Shown here: in pieces, positions 31,055 through 37,176 of the stretch
Layout of the letters: every line of letters begins with the position of its first letter
Numbering within the stretch: the first letter of the stretch is position 1
Assembly: GCA_022843125.1 (NCBI GenBank)
Contig: JALHOG010000053.1
Span: 1-37,176 of the forward strand
Direction: 5' to 3'
DNA from: Ilumatobacteraceae bacterium
GTDB lineage: Bacteria; Actinomycetota; Acidimicrobiia; Acidimicrobiales; Ilumatobacteraceae
DNA: 37,176 nucleotides
Notes under the pieces: generated by a model
The model's database searches: none
The model's input: only the letters and a program-made list of their open reading frames with translations
What the model was told of the DNA's origin: nothing
Program-made: the position numbers and the translations under genes

Positions 31055-32317
31055 TCAACCGATGTCGAACAGATCGGCGACGGCGGCGGCGTTGCGCTCG
31101 CCACGCGGTGACCCCGCCTGGTCGCGCAGGCGCACCGACGGTTCGTGCAGCAGCTTGGCGACGACGCCGCGCGTGATCGTCTCGATCAGCTCGCGGGTGG
31201 CGTCGTCGTACTGGCCGATGTGCTTGGCGTGACGGGACATCTCGGCCTGACGGATCTGCTCGGCACGGGCGCGGAGCCCGGCGACGAGCGGGGCAGCCTG
31301 GAGCGCCGTTGCCTCGAGCGCGAAACGCTCGACTTCGTGGTCGACGATCGCCCGGACCCGGTCGACCTCGGACTGGCGCTGCTCGCGCCCCCGCTCGGCC
31401 CATGCCGACAGGTCGTCGAGGTCGAGCACGACCACCCCTGGCGTGCCCTGGACGTCGGCGGCGACGTCGCGCGGGACGGCGATGTCGACGAGGAGCAACG
31501 GGCGCTCGGGACGCCCGGCGACGGCTGCGGCGACGACGTCACGCGAGAGCAGCGGCGCGCCGGCACCCGTGCACGTGATCGCGACGTCGGTGTCGCCGAG
31601 CACTGCTTCGAGTTGATCGAGGCCGGTTGCCCGACCCTCGATGCGCTTGGCGAGGGCGTCACCGCGCTCAGGCGTGCGGTTGACGACGACCACCTCACCC
31701 GTGCCCGAGCGACGGAGCGCAACCGCAATGCCTTCACCCATCGCGCCGGCGCCGACGACCGCCACTCGGCGACCCTCGAGGCCGCCGAGCCGCTCGGACG
31801 CCATCTCGACGGCTGCGTGGCTGACCGACGCGGTGCCCCGGGCGATGCCGGTCTCGGTGCGCGCCCGCTTCCCGACGCCGATCGCGTGGCGGAACAGCAG
31901 GTTCATGGTGGTGCGGGCGCCACCCTCGCGCTGCGCGATCTCCCAGGCGTGGCGCACCTGCCCGAGGATCTCGGTCTCGCCGACCACCGCGGAGTCGAGG
32001 CCGGCCGCGACCTCGAACAGATGGTTGACCGCAGCATCGTCGTGGTGCGAGTACAGGTGCGGGTACAGGTCGTCCGGCGAGAGGTCGCCGATCTCGCAGA
32101 AGAAGTCGCGGATGTCGGCATAGGCCCCGTGGAACTTCTCGGCGACGGCGTACACCTCGGTGCGGTTGCACGTGCTGACGAGGACGACCTCGCGCACATT
32201 GTCGCGAGCGGCGAGTTGGGCGACGGCCTTCGGCACCGAGTCACCGGCCAACGCCACACGCTCGAGCACGCTGAGCGGCCCGCTGCGATGGTTCACTCCG
32301 ATGACGAGGATCGACAT
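31055..32317 (-). CDS. hemA: Glutamyl-tRNA reductase
   Basis: A 420-residue NADPH enzyme and first committed step of the C5 haem pathway. The catalytic Cys50 lies in VSTCNRTEVYAV. The N-terminus ILVIGVNHRSGPLSVLERV and GETEILGQVRHAW are typical. The Rossmann motif is VAVVGAGAMGEGIA, and the C-terminal dimerisation helices contain RHAKHIGQYDDATRELIETITRGVVAKLLHEP. It begins 12 bp after rex, so redox control of rex would extend to it. A GGGCGGG stretch precedes the ATG. Confidence 0.96.
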   Translation of the reverse strand: MSILVIGVNHRSGPLSVLERVALAGDSVPKAVAQLAARDNVREVVLVSTCNRTEVYAVAEKFHGAYADIRDFFCEIGDLSPDDLYPHLYSHHDDAAVNHLFEVAAGLDSAVVGETEILGQVRHAWEIAQREGGARTTMNLLFRHAIGVGKRARTETGIARGTASVSHAAVEMASERLGGLEGRRVAVVGAGAMGEGIAVALRRSGTGEVVVVNRTPERGDALAKRIEGRATGLDQLEAVLGDTDVAITCTGAGAPLLSRDVVAAAVAGRPERPLLLVDIAVPRDVAADVQGTPGVVVLDLDDLSAWAERGREQRQSEVDRVRAIVDHEVERFALEATALQAAPLVAGLRARAEQIRQAEMSRHAKHIGQYDDATRELIETITRGVVAKLLHEPSVRLRDQAGSPRGERNAAAVADLFDIG

Positions 32318-32329
32318 GACCCGCCCAGC

Positions 32330-33040
32330 CTAGGCGCTGACGCCGCGGCGGCCCTCGTCCGGCACGGCGTGAAGTTGGCCACCCGTCCCGGCGGCGGCGG
32401 CAGATGCACGGCGCTGTTCGTGGTAGCTGAGGATCTGCAGCTCGACCGCCATGTCGACCTTGCGGACCGTCACACCGACGGGCACCGACAGCAGCACCGG
32501 GGCGAAGTTCAAGATGCTGGTGACCCCGGCCTTGACGAGCCGGTCGGCAGCGTCCTGCGCTGAGGCCGGCGGGGTCGCCACCACCCCGATCGACACGTTG
32601 CGCGATGCCACGATCTGGGACAGTTCGGACATCGGCCGAACGCGCACGCCACCGACCAGCGTGTCGACCTTGGCGTCGTCGATGTCGACGATCCCGGCGA
32701 CCGGGAACCCGCGATCGTTGAAGCCGCCGTAGCCGGCGAGCGCCTGCCCGAGGTTGCCGGCGCCGACGATGACGACCGGCCAGTCGTGGTCGAGCCCGAG
32801 CTCGCGGCGGATCTGGTACACGAGGTAGTCGACCTCGTACCCGACCCCACGGGTGCCGTAGCTCCCGAGGTACGACAGGTCTTTGCGGACCTTGGCGGCG
32901 TTCACGCCGCCGAGCTCGGCGAGGCCGTCGGACGAGATGCTCTCGACGCCGAGCTCGGTCTGCTCGACGAGGATCTGGAGGTAGACCGGAAGCCGGGCGA
33001 CAGTCGCCTCGGGGATCCGGCGGGCGCGATGGGGGGGCAT
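32330..33040 (-). CDS. rex: Redox-sensing transcriptional repressor Rex
   Basis: A 236-residue repressor that senses the NADH/NAD+ ratio. The N-terminal winged helix (RIPEATVARLPVYLQILVEQ, ISSDGLAELGGVNAAKVRKDLSYLGSYGTRGVGY) is nearly canonical. The Rossmann domain follows with VVIVGAGNLGQALAGYGGF, VAGIVDIDDAKV, IGVVATPPASAQDAADRLVKAG and ILNFAPVLLSVP. ATG 33040 is set by a TAGGGT -10 ending 8 nt before it. A Rex operator lies just upstream at the -35, so autoregulation and redox control of the following hemA-hemC-hemD genes are expected, as in Streptomyces coelicolor. The C-terminal 25 residues are a disordered extension. Confidence 0.96.
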   Translation of the reverse strand: MPPHRARRIPEATVARLPVYLQILVEQTELGVESISSDGLAELGGVNAAKVRKDLSYLGSYGTRGVGYEVDYLVYQIRRELGLDHDWPVVIVGAGNLGQALAGYGGFNDRGFPVAGIVDIDDAKVDTLVGGVRVRPMSELSQIVASRNVSIGVVATPPASAQDAADRLVKAGVTSILNFAPVLLSVPVGVTVRKVDMAVELQILSYHEQRRASAAAAGTGGQLHAVPDEGRRGVSA

Positions 33041-33048
33041 CGCCGGCC

Positions 33049-33054
33049 ACCCTA
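33049..33054 (-). promoter_or_regulatory. Leaderless -10 element of the rex-hemACD operon
   Basis: On the minus strand TAGGGT ends 8 nt before the ATG at 33040. A TTGTGA -35 lies 18 bp further upstream, inside the Rex operator. Confidence 0.6.
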
Positions 33055-33060
33055 GATCGC

Positions 33061-33078
33061 ATGTGCACAGATTCACAA
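33061..33078. promoter_or_regulatory. Rex operator (ROP)
   Basis: ATGTGCA-CAGA-TTCACAA fits the Rex consensus TTGTGAA-N4-TTCACAA with a perfect right half and two mismatches in the left half. It overlaps the -35 of the rex promoter, so Rex should repress its own operon when NADH is low. Confidence 0.8.
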
Positions 33079-33097
33079 GCGGTGCCGGCGTTTGCCG

Positions 33098-34861
33098 TCA
33101 GCCGGCGCACTCCCGGTCGCCGATGCGGCACACCAGGTCCGACGAGAACGTCCGGTCGATGCGGGCTGCGGTCCAGTCGCCGTGCGGTCCGTCGTGGCTC
33201 ATCGCGTACGCGTTCGTGCGGTTCGGATCTCCCGCGACCGCGATCAGGAACTTCGACGGCTCGGTGACGATCGGGACGAGCCGATCCGGATCCTCGGACT
33301 CGCCGAACACGGCCGGCACCAGACCGTCGACCGCGAGGTCGACGAGGCGCCGACGGCCAGCGGTGAGGTTGGACCACTCGCCGATCAACTTCTCGAATTT
33401 CCAGGCCGGGAGGCGGGCGTGCTCGAACAGCGCCATGCGCACGTCGTCCTTCGACCAGCCGGCCGAGGCGAACACGCGAGCCAGCACCGGCGACAGCACG
33501 AGCAGTGGCCGGTACCGGGCCTGGCCCAACCCGTAGACGTGCGTGAGGTCCCACCCGGTCACCCGCACGAGGCCGTCGGCGAGATAGGGCAGGATCTCGT
33601 CGGGGGTCGCACCGAAGACGCTTCCGATGATCGCCCCGCTGTTGACGCGACCGACCACCACGGCGTCGTCGCCGGGGCCATACCCGAAGTCGGCCGACAG
33701 CGGCGGCCACCCCATCTCGGCGAGCGCGTCCATGTCCTCGGCGAGCACGACGCGCGCCGGGTTGCCGAACGTCGCCTTGTCGTGCTCCTCGGCCGTGAAC
33801 CCGCACACGTTGCGCTGGAACAGGCGCAGCCAGCGCCCGACCGTCGTGTTCGCAGGTGCGCCGTCGCGCAGGGCCCCGGGGCCGTGGTTGAACCCGAGGT
33901 CGTCGACGATCGGCCCGTCGAGGATGATCTGGGCGTCAGCCCCGGTGGTGTTGCCCGAGTGCTCGACGCCGTACCCCGGGTCGAGCAGCACCTCTGCCAG
34001 CGCGAGCAGGACGGGGAGGTCGTCGGGGCAGCACCCCGCCATCACGCCGTTCACGGCGATCGCCCAGGGCGTCACGTCTCGACCCGACGGGCGCACCACG
34101 CCGAGCACCTTCCACGGATCATGACCCGAGGCCGCGAGGAACGCCTCGACGCGCTCCCGCGTGGGCGGCACGATCGGGGAACCGTCGGACCAGCCCCGCT
34201 CACGGAACAGCCGATTGATCTCGTCGATCGAGCCGCGCCCCACCGCGTCGAGCGCACCGGGTTCGTCGACGCCGTCGCCCCCGTCATCCCGATCGACGGT
34301 GAGCCCGGCCACGACCTGGTCGACGGTGTGGGCGACGAACGACTCGATCATCTCGGCGGTCGGCTGGGCGTCGACGTGGCCGCGCATCACGGCGAGCGCG
34401 ATGTCGTCGAATCCGAGACCGCGCGCCGTCGCCGTCGCCTGGCGGTCGAAGCCCTCGCAGATGAGCGACACCGAGGGGATGCCGGCGGCCTCGGCCGCGA
34501 TCGCTGCCCGCAACACGGCGGGCGTGCAGCTGCCTCAACAGCCGTTGCCGACCACCACCGCGTCGATGCCGTGCTCGTCGAGCGTGCCGGGCAGCGCCTC
34601 CACGAGCGCGTGCTCGTGCGGCCCGTGGATGTTGCCGAACACGTCGTACCCGACGACGTCGAGGCCGGGGTGGCGGCGCCGCAGCTCACGCTCGAGGACC
34701 GGGAACAGCTCCTCCCCGCGGAACAGGTAGTCCCAGACGAACCCGACCCGAGCGCCGTCGAGGGTGCCGAGTCGCGCCGCACTCCGGCGCCGGCGAACGC
34801 CCAACGCCGACTTGGGCCACACGACCTCGTAGACCGGCTCGGTCGATGCATCGCTGCTCAT
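33098..34861 (-). CDS. UGSC-family selenoprotein (in-frame TGA = selenocysteine), fused to a second conserved domain
   Basis: The gene has 587 codons with TGA as codon 109. The first part ends VVVGNGC, then Sec109-Gly-Ser-Cys112, and the same frame continues TPAVLRAAIAAEAAGIPSVSLI to the stop at 33098. The protein runs smoothly across the TGA from a Rossmann-like strand to a helix, so this is one gene. U-x-x-C is a redox-type motif, and UGSC-containing selenoproteins are known from marine metagenome surveys. The UGSC domain spans about 1-185; after an Asp/Gly-rich linker, residues about 200-587 form a conserved domain of unknown function (GCCPDDLPVLLALAEVL, EHSGNTTGADAQIILDGPIV, NVCGFT). The start is ATG 34861. 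Sel genes are not in the window. The reaction is unknown. Confidence 0.88.
34506..34523 (-). promoter_or_regulatory. Bacterial SECIS-like stem-loop
   Basis: Beginning 12 nt after the TGA, GCCCGC pairs with GCGGGC around the 6-nt loop CGUGUU, which contains GU at +19/+20. Three further pairs (GCU/AGC) can form below a bulge. Stem length, loop size, GU in the loop and distance fit bacterial SelB-binding elements. Confidence 0.75.
34535..34537 (-). other. Selenocysteine codon (TGA) of the UGSC protein
   Basis: In-frame TGA between TGT and GGC AGC TGC. Decoding it as Sec produces the UGSC motif. Confidence 0.85.
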
Positions 34862-34928
34862 GGTGGGACAGTGTGCCCGACGCAACGCCGTCATGGATTG
34901 CAAAAAGTTCCAACGAGCGGCGCGCGAA

Positions 34929-34934
34929 TAGCAT
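34929..34934 (+). promoter_or_regulatory. Leaderless -10 element of the AsnC gene
   Basis: TAGCAT ends 8 nt before the ATG at 34943. The 81-bp region shared with the selenoprotein gene is A/T-richer than its surroundings (TTGCAAAAAGTT). For the selenoprotein only a weak CACTGT, ending 6 nt before its ATG, is seen. Confidence 0.5.
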
Positions 34935-34942
34935 CTCGTGCC

Positions 34943-35377
34943 ATGGATGACATCGATCGCGCCATCATCGACCATCTCCGGCGCGACGGCCGGCTCACGA
35001 ACGTGGAGCTCGCGGACCGCGTGGGCCTGAGCCCGTCGCCGTGCCTGCGCCGGGTCCGTCAGCTCGAGGCGGCCGGCGTGATCACGGGGTACACGGCGGT
35101 CGTCGACCCGGCGGCGATCGGCCGCTCCTACGAACCGCTCGTCTGGGTCACCCTGTCCCGGGTGACCCGCGAGTCGATGACCGAGTTCGAGGACGCCGTC
35201 CAGGCGATCGACGAGGTGGTCGAGGCGATGCGGATGATGGGCCAGCCCGACTACCTGCTGCGCGTCGCCACCGCCGACGCGAACTCGTTCGAGGCGCTCT
35301 ACATGGACCACCTCGCACGGCTCCCGCACGTCCAGACGCTGACGAGCCAGCTCGCCATGAAAACCGTGAAGCGCTGA
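34943..35377 (+). CDS. Lrp/AsnC-family transcriptional regulator
   Basis: A 144-residue protein. The N-terminal helix-turn-helix (MDDIDRAIIDHLRRDGRLTNVELADRVGLSPSPCLRRVRQLEAAGVI) is classic. The C-terminal RAM/AsnC ligand-binding domain spans about 65-140 (YEPLVWVTLSRVT, VVEAMRMMGQPDYLLRVATAD, LPHVQTLTSQLAMKTVKR). Such regulators usually bind amino acids and often control the divergent gene, here the selenoprotein 81 bp away. ATG 34943 is supported by TAGCAT ending 8 nt before it. Ligand not predictable from sequence. Confidence 0.94.
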   Translation: MDDIDRAIIDHLRRDGRLTNVELADRVGLSPSPCLRRVRQLEAAGVITGYTAVVDPAAIGRSYEPLVWVTLSRVTRESMTEFEDAVQAIDEVVEAMRMMGQPDYLLRVATADANSFEALYMDHLARLPHVQTLTSQLAMKTVKR

Positions 35378-35412
35378 TCCGTCGAGCGACGCGTCCGCGG
35401 ACGGCAGGCGCC

Positions 35413-36933
35413 TCAGCTCCCGATGACGGTGCCTTCGAGCTCGCGGCGGATCAGCTTGCCGCTCGCGTTCCGGGGGAGGTGGTCGACGAAGATCACCTTG
35501 GTTGGGCACTTGTAACGGGCGAGGTAGTCGGCGCTGTGGTCGATCAGCGCGTCCTCGTCGACGTCGGCACCGGGGTGGCGCACCACGTACGCCTTGACCG
35601 CTTCGCCGTGGTGCGGGTGGGGGACGCCGACCACGCCCACCTCGGCAACCGCCGGATGCGAGGCGAGCACCTCTTCGACCTCGGCGGGATAGACGTTGAA
35701 CCCGGACACGATGATCAGGTCCTTGGCGCGGTCGACGAGGTAGAGGTAGCCGTCGGCGTCGACGGTGGCGACGTCGCCGGTGCGCAACCAGCCGTCGCGC
35801 AGCACCCGTGCGGTGGCCTCGTCGTCGCCGGCGTAACCCAGGAACACGTTCGGGCCCTTGACCCACACCTCACCCGCATCGCCGGCGGGCACGTCGGCGC
35901 CGTCGTCGCCGACGAGGCGCACCTGCTGGCCGACGAGCACGCGGCCGACCGAGCCGTAGCGCACGGTCGCCCCGGCCGAACTGGTGACCACCGGCGACGC
36001 CTCGGTGAGGCCGTAGCCCTCGCGGATCGGGATGCCGAACCGCTCCTCGAACCGCTCCGCGACCGCAGGCGACAGGCGCGACGCCCCGGACAGCGCGAGG
36101 CGCACCGAGCGGAACGTGTCGGCGGGCAGCTCGTCGAAGTGGGAGAACGCGACCCACATCGGCGGCGCCCCGGGCACGATCGTGACCCGTCGCTGCGCGA
36201 TCGACTCGGCCGCGGTGGCGGGGTCGAAGCGCTGGACGAGCAGGATGGTGGCCCCGACGCTGAGCGACAGGCCGAGCACGACGTTGAGGCCGAAGATGTG
36301 GAACAGCGGCAGCACGCCGTAGATGACGTCGTCGGGCTGGGTCCGGTCGGGCGTGGCGAGGTTCTGTTCGATGTTCGACAGCAGGTTCCCGTGGCTGAGC
36401 ATCGCTGCCCGCGGGGCGCCGGCGGTCCCGCTGGTGAACATGAGCGCAGCGAGGTGATCGGGTTCGACGTCGACGACCGGGTGCGCCTCGGCCTCGAGCA
36501 GCTCGTCGAGCGCGACGGCGCCGTCGATCTGACCTTCTGCGGCGATCACCGTGTGGAGGCTGGGGATCGCGGCACGATCGACATCGGCCCACGCGGCCAT
36601 CGCCGCCGGGCCGACGAGCACCGCGACCGGGCCGACGGCGCCCAGCTCGCGCTCGATCTCGGGGGCGGGGCTGGCAGGGTTGAGCGGCACGACCACGGCG
36701 CCGAGTCCGACGATCGCGAGGTACCCGAGCACGAAGTAGCGGTTGTTCCCGCACAGCATCGCGACCCGGTCGCCCGGGCCGACGCCGCACCCGGCGAGGC
36801 CGCCGCGCAGACGAGCCACCTGGTCGCGGAGCTCCGCGTAGGTGGTTTCACGGCCGCCGACGATCAGCGCGATGCGATCGCCCTCGTGCGCGTCGATCAT
36901 GTGCGCGAGATTCACGGACCCCTCGTCCCCCAC
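35413..36933 (-). CDS. Fatty-acid/acyl-CoA synthetase (AMP-binding ligase)
   Basis: A 506-residue adenylate-forming enzyme. Motifs in order: the P-loop-like MFTSGTAGAPRAAMLSHGNLL, GYGLTEASPVVTSS, GEVWVKGPNVFLGYAGDDE, WLRTGDVATVDADGYLYLVDRAKDLIIVSGFNVYPAEVEEVL and the C-terminal catalytic Lys in NASGKLIRREL. Position and length fit class I long- or medium-chain acyl-CoA ligases. GTG 36933 is chosen because TAACCT ends 8 nt before it. GTG 36915, with GAGGGG just upstream, is an alternative. It converges on the asnC gene. The acyl substrate cannot be read from sequence. Confidence 0.93.
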   Translation of the reverse strand: MGDEGSVNLAHMIDAHEGDRIALIVGGRETTYAELRDQVARLRGGLAGCGVGPGDRVAMLCGNNRYFVLGYLAIVGLGAVVVPLNPASPAPEIERELGAVGPVAVLVGPAAMAAWADVDRAAIPSLHTVIAAEGQIDGAVALDELLEAEAHPVVDVEPDHLAALMFTSGTAGAPRAAMLSHGNLLSNIEQNLATPDRTQPDDVIYGVLPLFHIFGLNVVLGLSLSVGATILLVQRFDPATAAESIAQRRVTIVPGAPPMWVAFSHFDELPADTFRSVRLALSGASRLSPAVAERFEERFGIPIREGYGLTEASPVVTSSAGATVRYGSVGRVLVGQQVRLVGDDGADVPAGDAGEVWVKGPNVFLGYAGDDEATARVLRDGWLRTGDVATVDADGYLYLVDRAKDLIIVSGFNVYPAEVEEVLASHPAVAEVGVVGVPHPHHGEAVKAYVVRHPGADVDEDALIDHSADYLARYKCPTKVIFVDHLPRNASGKLIRRELEGTVIGS

Positions 36934-36941
36934 GCCGATCG

Positions 36942-36947
36942 AGGTTA
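36942..36947 (-). promoter_or_regulatory. Leaderless -10 element of the acyl-CoA synthetase gene
   Basis: On the minus strand TAACCT ends 8 nt before the GTG at 36933. Confidence 0.5.
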
Positions 36948-36971
36948 CCCGACCAGCACCCGATGCCTGGC

Positions 36972-37055
36972 TCAGAGGCGGACGAGGGAGATGATGCCGG
37001 CGATCAGGATCGCAGCGAGGAGCAATCCGAGGGTGAGGGTGGTCGCCGGGCGCAC
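36972..37055 (-). CDS. 27-residue single-helix membrane peptide
   Basis: The ORF starts at GTG 37055 and reads RPATTLTLGLLLAAILIAGI then ISLVRL to a TGA. It is essentially one transmembrane helix with a single basic residue at each end. A TAGCGT -10 ends exactly 6 nt before the GTG, the same leaderless arrangement as larger genes here, which is the main reason to accept so short an ORF. It lies between an unidentified gene and the acyl-CoA synthetase, all on the minus strand. Function unknown. Confidence 0.5.
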   Translation of the reverse strand: MRPATTLTLGLLLAAILIAGIISLVRL

Positions 37056-37061
37056 GTGGTC

Positions 37062-37067
37062 ACGCTA
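37062..37067 (-). promoter_or_regulatory. Leaderless -10 element of the 27-residue gene
   Basis: On the minus strand TAGCGT ends 6 nt before the GTG at 37055. Confidence 0.45.
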
Positions 37068-37071
37068 CCGG

Positions 37072-37176
37072 TCAGGAGTCGCGACGGCCGAACGACACGG
37101 GGGTGCTCACCGCGCCGGCATCGCCGAGCGGCGCGAGCACCACCTGATCGCCGGCGGTGAGGCCGAGTTCGTCGGC
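37072..37176 (-). CDS. 3' end of an unidentified gene (partial)
   Basis: The minus-strand frame is open from the window edge to a TGA at 37072-37074. It gives 34 residues, including ADELGLTAGDQVVLAPLG and ending STPVSFGRRDS. 'A-x-x-LGLxxGDxVxL' is often seen in the C-terminal cap of molybdopterin oxidoreductases and in other small beta-barrel domains, but 34 residues are too few to decide. Confidence 0.5.
   Translation of the reverse strand, partial: ADELGLTAGDQVVLAPLGDAGAVSTPVSFGRRDS

Noticed and set aside
32318..32335. TAGGCT before hemA as a separate leaderless promoter
   Set aside because: The TAG is the rex stop codon and the spacing (9 nt) is outside the 6-8 nt rule; a GGGCGGG ribosome-binding stretch and operon context explain hemA expression.
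34506..34540. TGA at 34535 as a true stop, a frameshift or a pseudogene
   Set aside because: The frame is unchanged across it, the flanking protein is intact, the motif becomes UGSC and a SECIS-like hairpin follows.
33092..34942. Long plus-strand frame running into the AsnC gene
   Set aside because: Everything before 34943 is antisense to the selenoprotein gene and has shadow composition; the AsnC start is fixed by its -10 and family N-terminus.
34862..35866. Upstream extension of the selenoprotein frame
   Set aside because: Residues before the ATG at 34861 are Arg/Pro-rich and antisense to the AsnC and acyl-CoA synthetase region.
1..37176. CRISPR arrays, insertion sequences, prophage or rRNA genes
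   Set aside because: I saw no repeat-spacer arrays, transposase motifs, phage genes or rRNA sequence; the only mobile-like item is the DUF222-HNH gene.

Overview
The window is a high-GC chromosomal segment from an actinobacterium. Several traits fit Acidimicrobiia of the Ilumatobacter type: tandem secreted repeats ending in 'ADLAGYF'-like motifs, a DUF222/HNH protein, leaderless promoters, and a rex-hemACD block. The genus is inference; the high-GC actinobacterial character is clear from codon use and gene families.

Layout. 1-1923: the tail of a secreted repeat protein, tRNA-Thr(CGT), then a leftward TetR-ABC ATPase-ABC permease operon (350-2699) with an operator-like palindrome in its promoter. 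2848-6137: a response regulator, histidine kinase and membrane-anchored HtrA protease. 6161-9048: a GAF-GGDEF-EAL membrane protein and a 68-residue secreted peptide. 9250-12881: GDP-L-fucose synthase, MarR regulator, a SigR-like ECF sigma factor with its RsrA-like zinc anti-sigma, a 50-residue membrane protein and TilS. 12941-17774: a phosphatase-like protein lacking the catalytic Cys, an M23 peptidase, and a tightly coupled four-gene operon (epimerase, degenerate acyltransferase, alpha/beta hydrolase, FAD oxidoreductase). 17775-20337: a patch of small unknown ORFs and a DUF222-HNH gene under an apparent LexA box. 20411-23098: a membrane-anchored unknown and a large secreted repeat protein. 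23117-33040: haem synthesis, as hemB-hemL and rex-hemA-hemC-hemD on the minus strand, separated by a convergent pair (an Ig-like membrane protein and a secreted beta-propeller protein). 33098-37176: a selenoprotein gene, a divergent Lrp/AsnC regulator, an acyl-CoA synthetase, a 27-residue membrane peptide and the end of an unidentified gene.

The main discovery is at 33098-34861. Two apparently separate minus-strand ORFs are one 587-codon gene interrupted by an in-frame TGA at 34535-34537. It reads Sec-Gly-Ser-Cys (UGSC) and is followed at once by a stem-loop with a GU-containing apical loop, placed as a bacterial SECIS should be. An ordinary gene caller would split or truncate it. The UGSC domain is fused to a second conserved domain of about 390 residues, and an AsnC-type regulator diverges from it.

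A second global signal is leaderless transcription: 15 genes have a TANNNT hexamer ending exactly 6-8 nt before the start codon, which also helps fix starts. Several of these promoters carry recognisable operators: Rex at rex-hemACD, LexA at the HNH gene, a TetR palindrome, and unnamed inverted repeats at hemB and at the sigma factor. Redox sensing recurs (Rex, the SigR/RsrA pair, the selenoprotein), but a functional link between these is inference.
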